Origin: Micromonosporaceae bacterium
GTDB lineage: Bacteria; Actinomycetota; Actinomycetes; Mycobacteriales; Micromonosporaceae
NCBI GenBank assembly: GCA_017354595.1
Contig: JAFMQQ010000157.1
Location: forward strand, 1-7,083
DNA length: 7,083 nucleotides
Direction: 5' to 3'
Shown here: piece after piece, positions 6,826 through 7,083 of the stretch
Layout: every line of letters begins with the position of its first letter
How positions within the stretch are numbered: position 1 is the first letter of the stretch
The notes under the pieces: generated by a model
Database searches by the model: none
What the model saw: the letters and a program-made list of their open reading frames with translations, nothing else
What the model was told of the DNA's origin: nothing
Translations under genes and position numbers: made by a program

Positions 6826-6832
6826 CCGGATG

Positions 6833-7083
6833 TCAGGCGGCGAGCTCGTCGAGCAGCGTCGGGTGAGCCAGGCCCAGGGCGAGCTCCACGACCGTGACGA
6901 ACGACTCGGCGGAGCGCACCAGATCGTCGGCCTCCCGAGCGGTCACCACCCGGGGGATGCCGGCCTCGGCCGCCGCCCGCTTCGCCGCACTGGAGGAGAA
7001 GTATGCCGCCCACTCGCCCAGCTCCGGAGCGACCAGCGTGAGCAGCGTCCAGACGCTGGTGAGCTTGCCGCGCCGGCCAGGGG
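6833..7083 (-). CDS. SAV_6107-family HEPN domain protein, 3' portion
   Basis: The gene enters from the right edge; 83 codons are visible, ending at TGA 6835-6833. The peptide reads PGRRGKLTSVWTLLTLVAPE, then LGEWAAYFSSSAAKRAAAEA, GIPRVVTAREADDLVRSAES and finally FVTVVELALGLAHP, all predicted helices. The V-W-x-L-L, A-P-E-L-x-E-W-A and A-D-D-L-x-R blocks are those of the SAV_6107-type HEPN family found across actinobacteria. HEPN domains are helical bundles seen in RNases, toxins and nucleotidyl-binding partners. The R-x4-6-H ribonuclease motif is not apparent in the visible part, so no activity is assigned. It lies only 7 bases ahead of imuA' on the same strand, so it is probably the leading gene of the operon, whose promoter would be outside the window. 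Confidence 0.85.
   Translation of the reverse strand, partial: PGRRGKLTSVWTLLTLVAPELGEWAAYFSSSAAKRAAAEAGIPRVVTAREADDLVRSAESFVTVVELALGLAHPTLLDELAA

Noticed and set aside
6895..6910. GAAC half-site near the HEPN/imuA' junction as a possible SOS operator
   Set aside because: Only one half matches; the other half is CGGC instead of GTTC. The real operator is expected upstream of the HEPN gene, outside the window.

Overview
The window is very GC-rich. Its protein-coding genes lean heavily on G/C-ending codons and are tightly packed, and the core gene set is typical of actinobacteria. Codon style and protein sequence suggest a Micromonospora-like organism, but that genus-level guess is inference only. 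About 80% of the window is one minus-strand operon encoding the actinobacterial error-prone translesion 'mutasome'.

Reading in the direction of transcription (right to left): the 3' end of a SAV_6107-type HEPN-domain gene (6833-7083, cut by the window edge); imuA' (6070-6825), a RecA-fold accessory protein with a degenerate P-loop; imuB (4484-6073), a catalytically dead Y-family polymerase relative carrying a clamp-binding peptide; dnaE2 (1152-4484), the C-family error-prone polymerase; then, about 60 bases further on, a DUF1963/YwqG-family gene (353-1090). HEPN to imuA' is 7 bases apart, imuA'/imuB share an ATGA overlap and imuB/dnaE2 share a TGATG overlap, so these four are almost certainly co-transcribed and translationally coupled. 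In characterised actinobacteria ImuB docks on the beta clamp and brings ImuA' and DnaE2 to lesions, with DnaE2 doing the synthesis, which causes damage-induced mutagenesis. No LexA box was found in the window; the operon promoter should lie upstream, outside it.

The left edge (1-352) is plus-strand and looks accessory. It holds the last 40 codons of a membrane protein (probably TMEM175-like), overlapped by the start of an ankyrin-type gene that is frameshifted and truncated. This meets the DUF1963 gene tail to tail.

No undescribed system is evident: the main locus is a known cassette. The most unusual signal is a 13-base near-palindrome, GTCCACTGTGGAC. It recurs with at most one mismatch four times, plus three weaker times, within about 4.8 kb. 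It lies inside three different coding sequences, always has the same central base orientation, and often uses rare codons. Other points of interest are an in-frame insertion in DnaE2, its nearly complete PHP metal site, and the HEPN gene at the head of the operon. There is no gene-free stretch over 300 bases.
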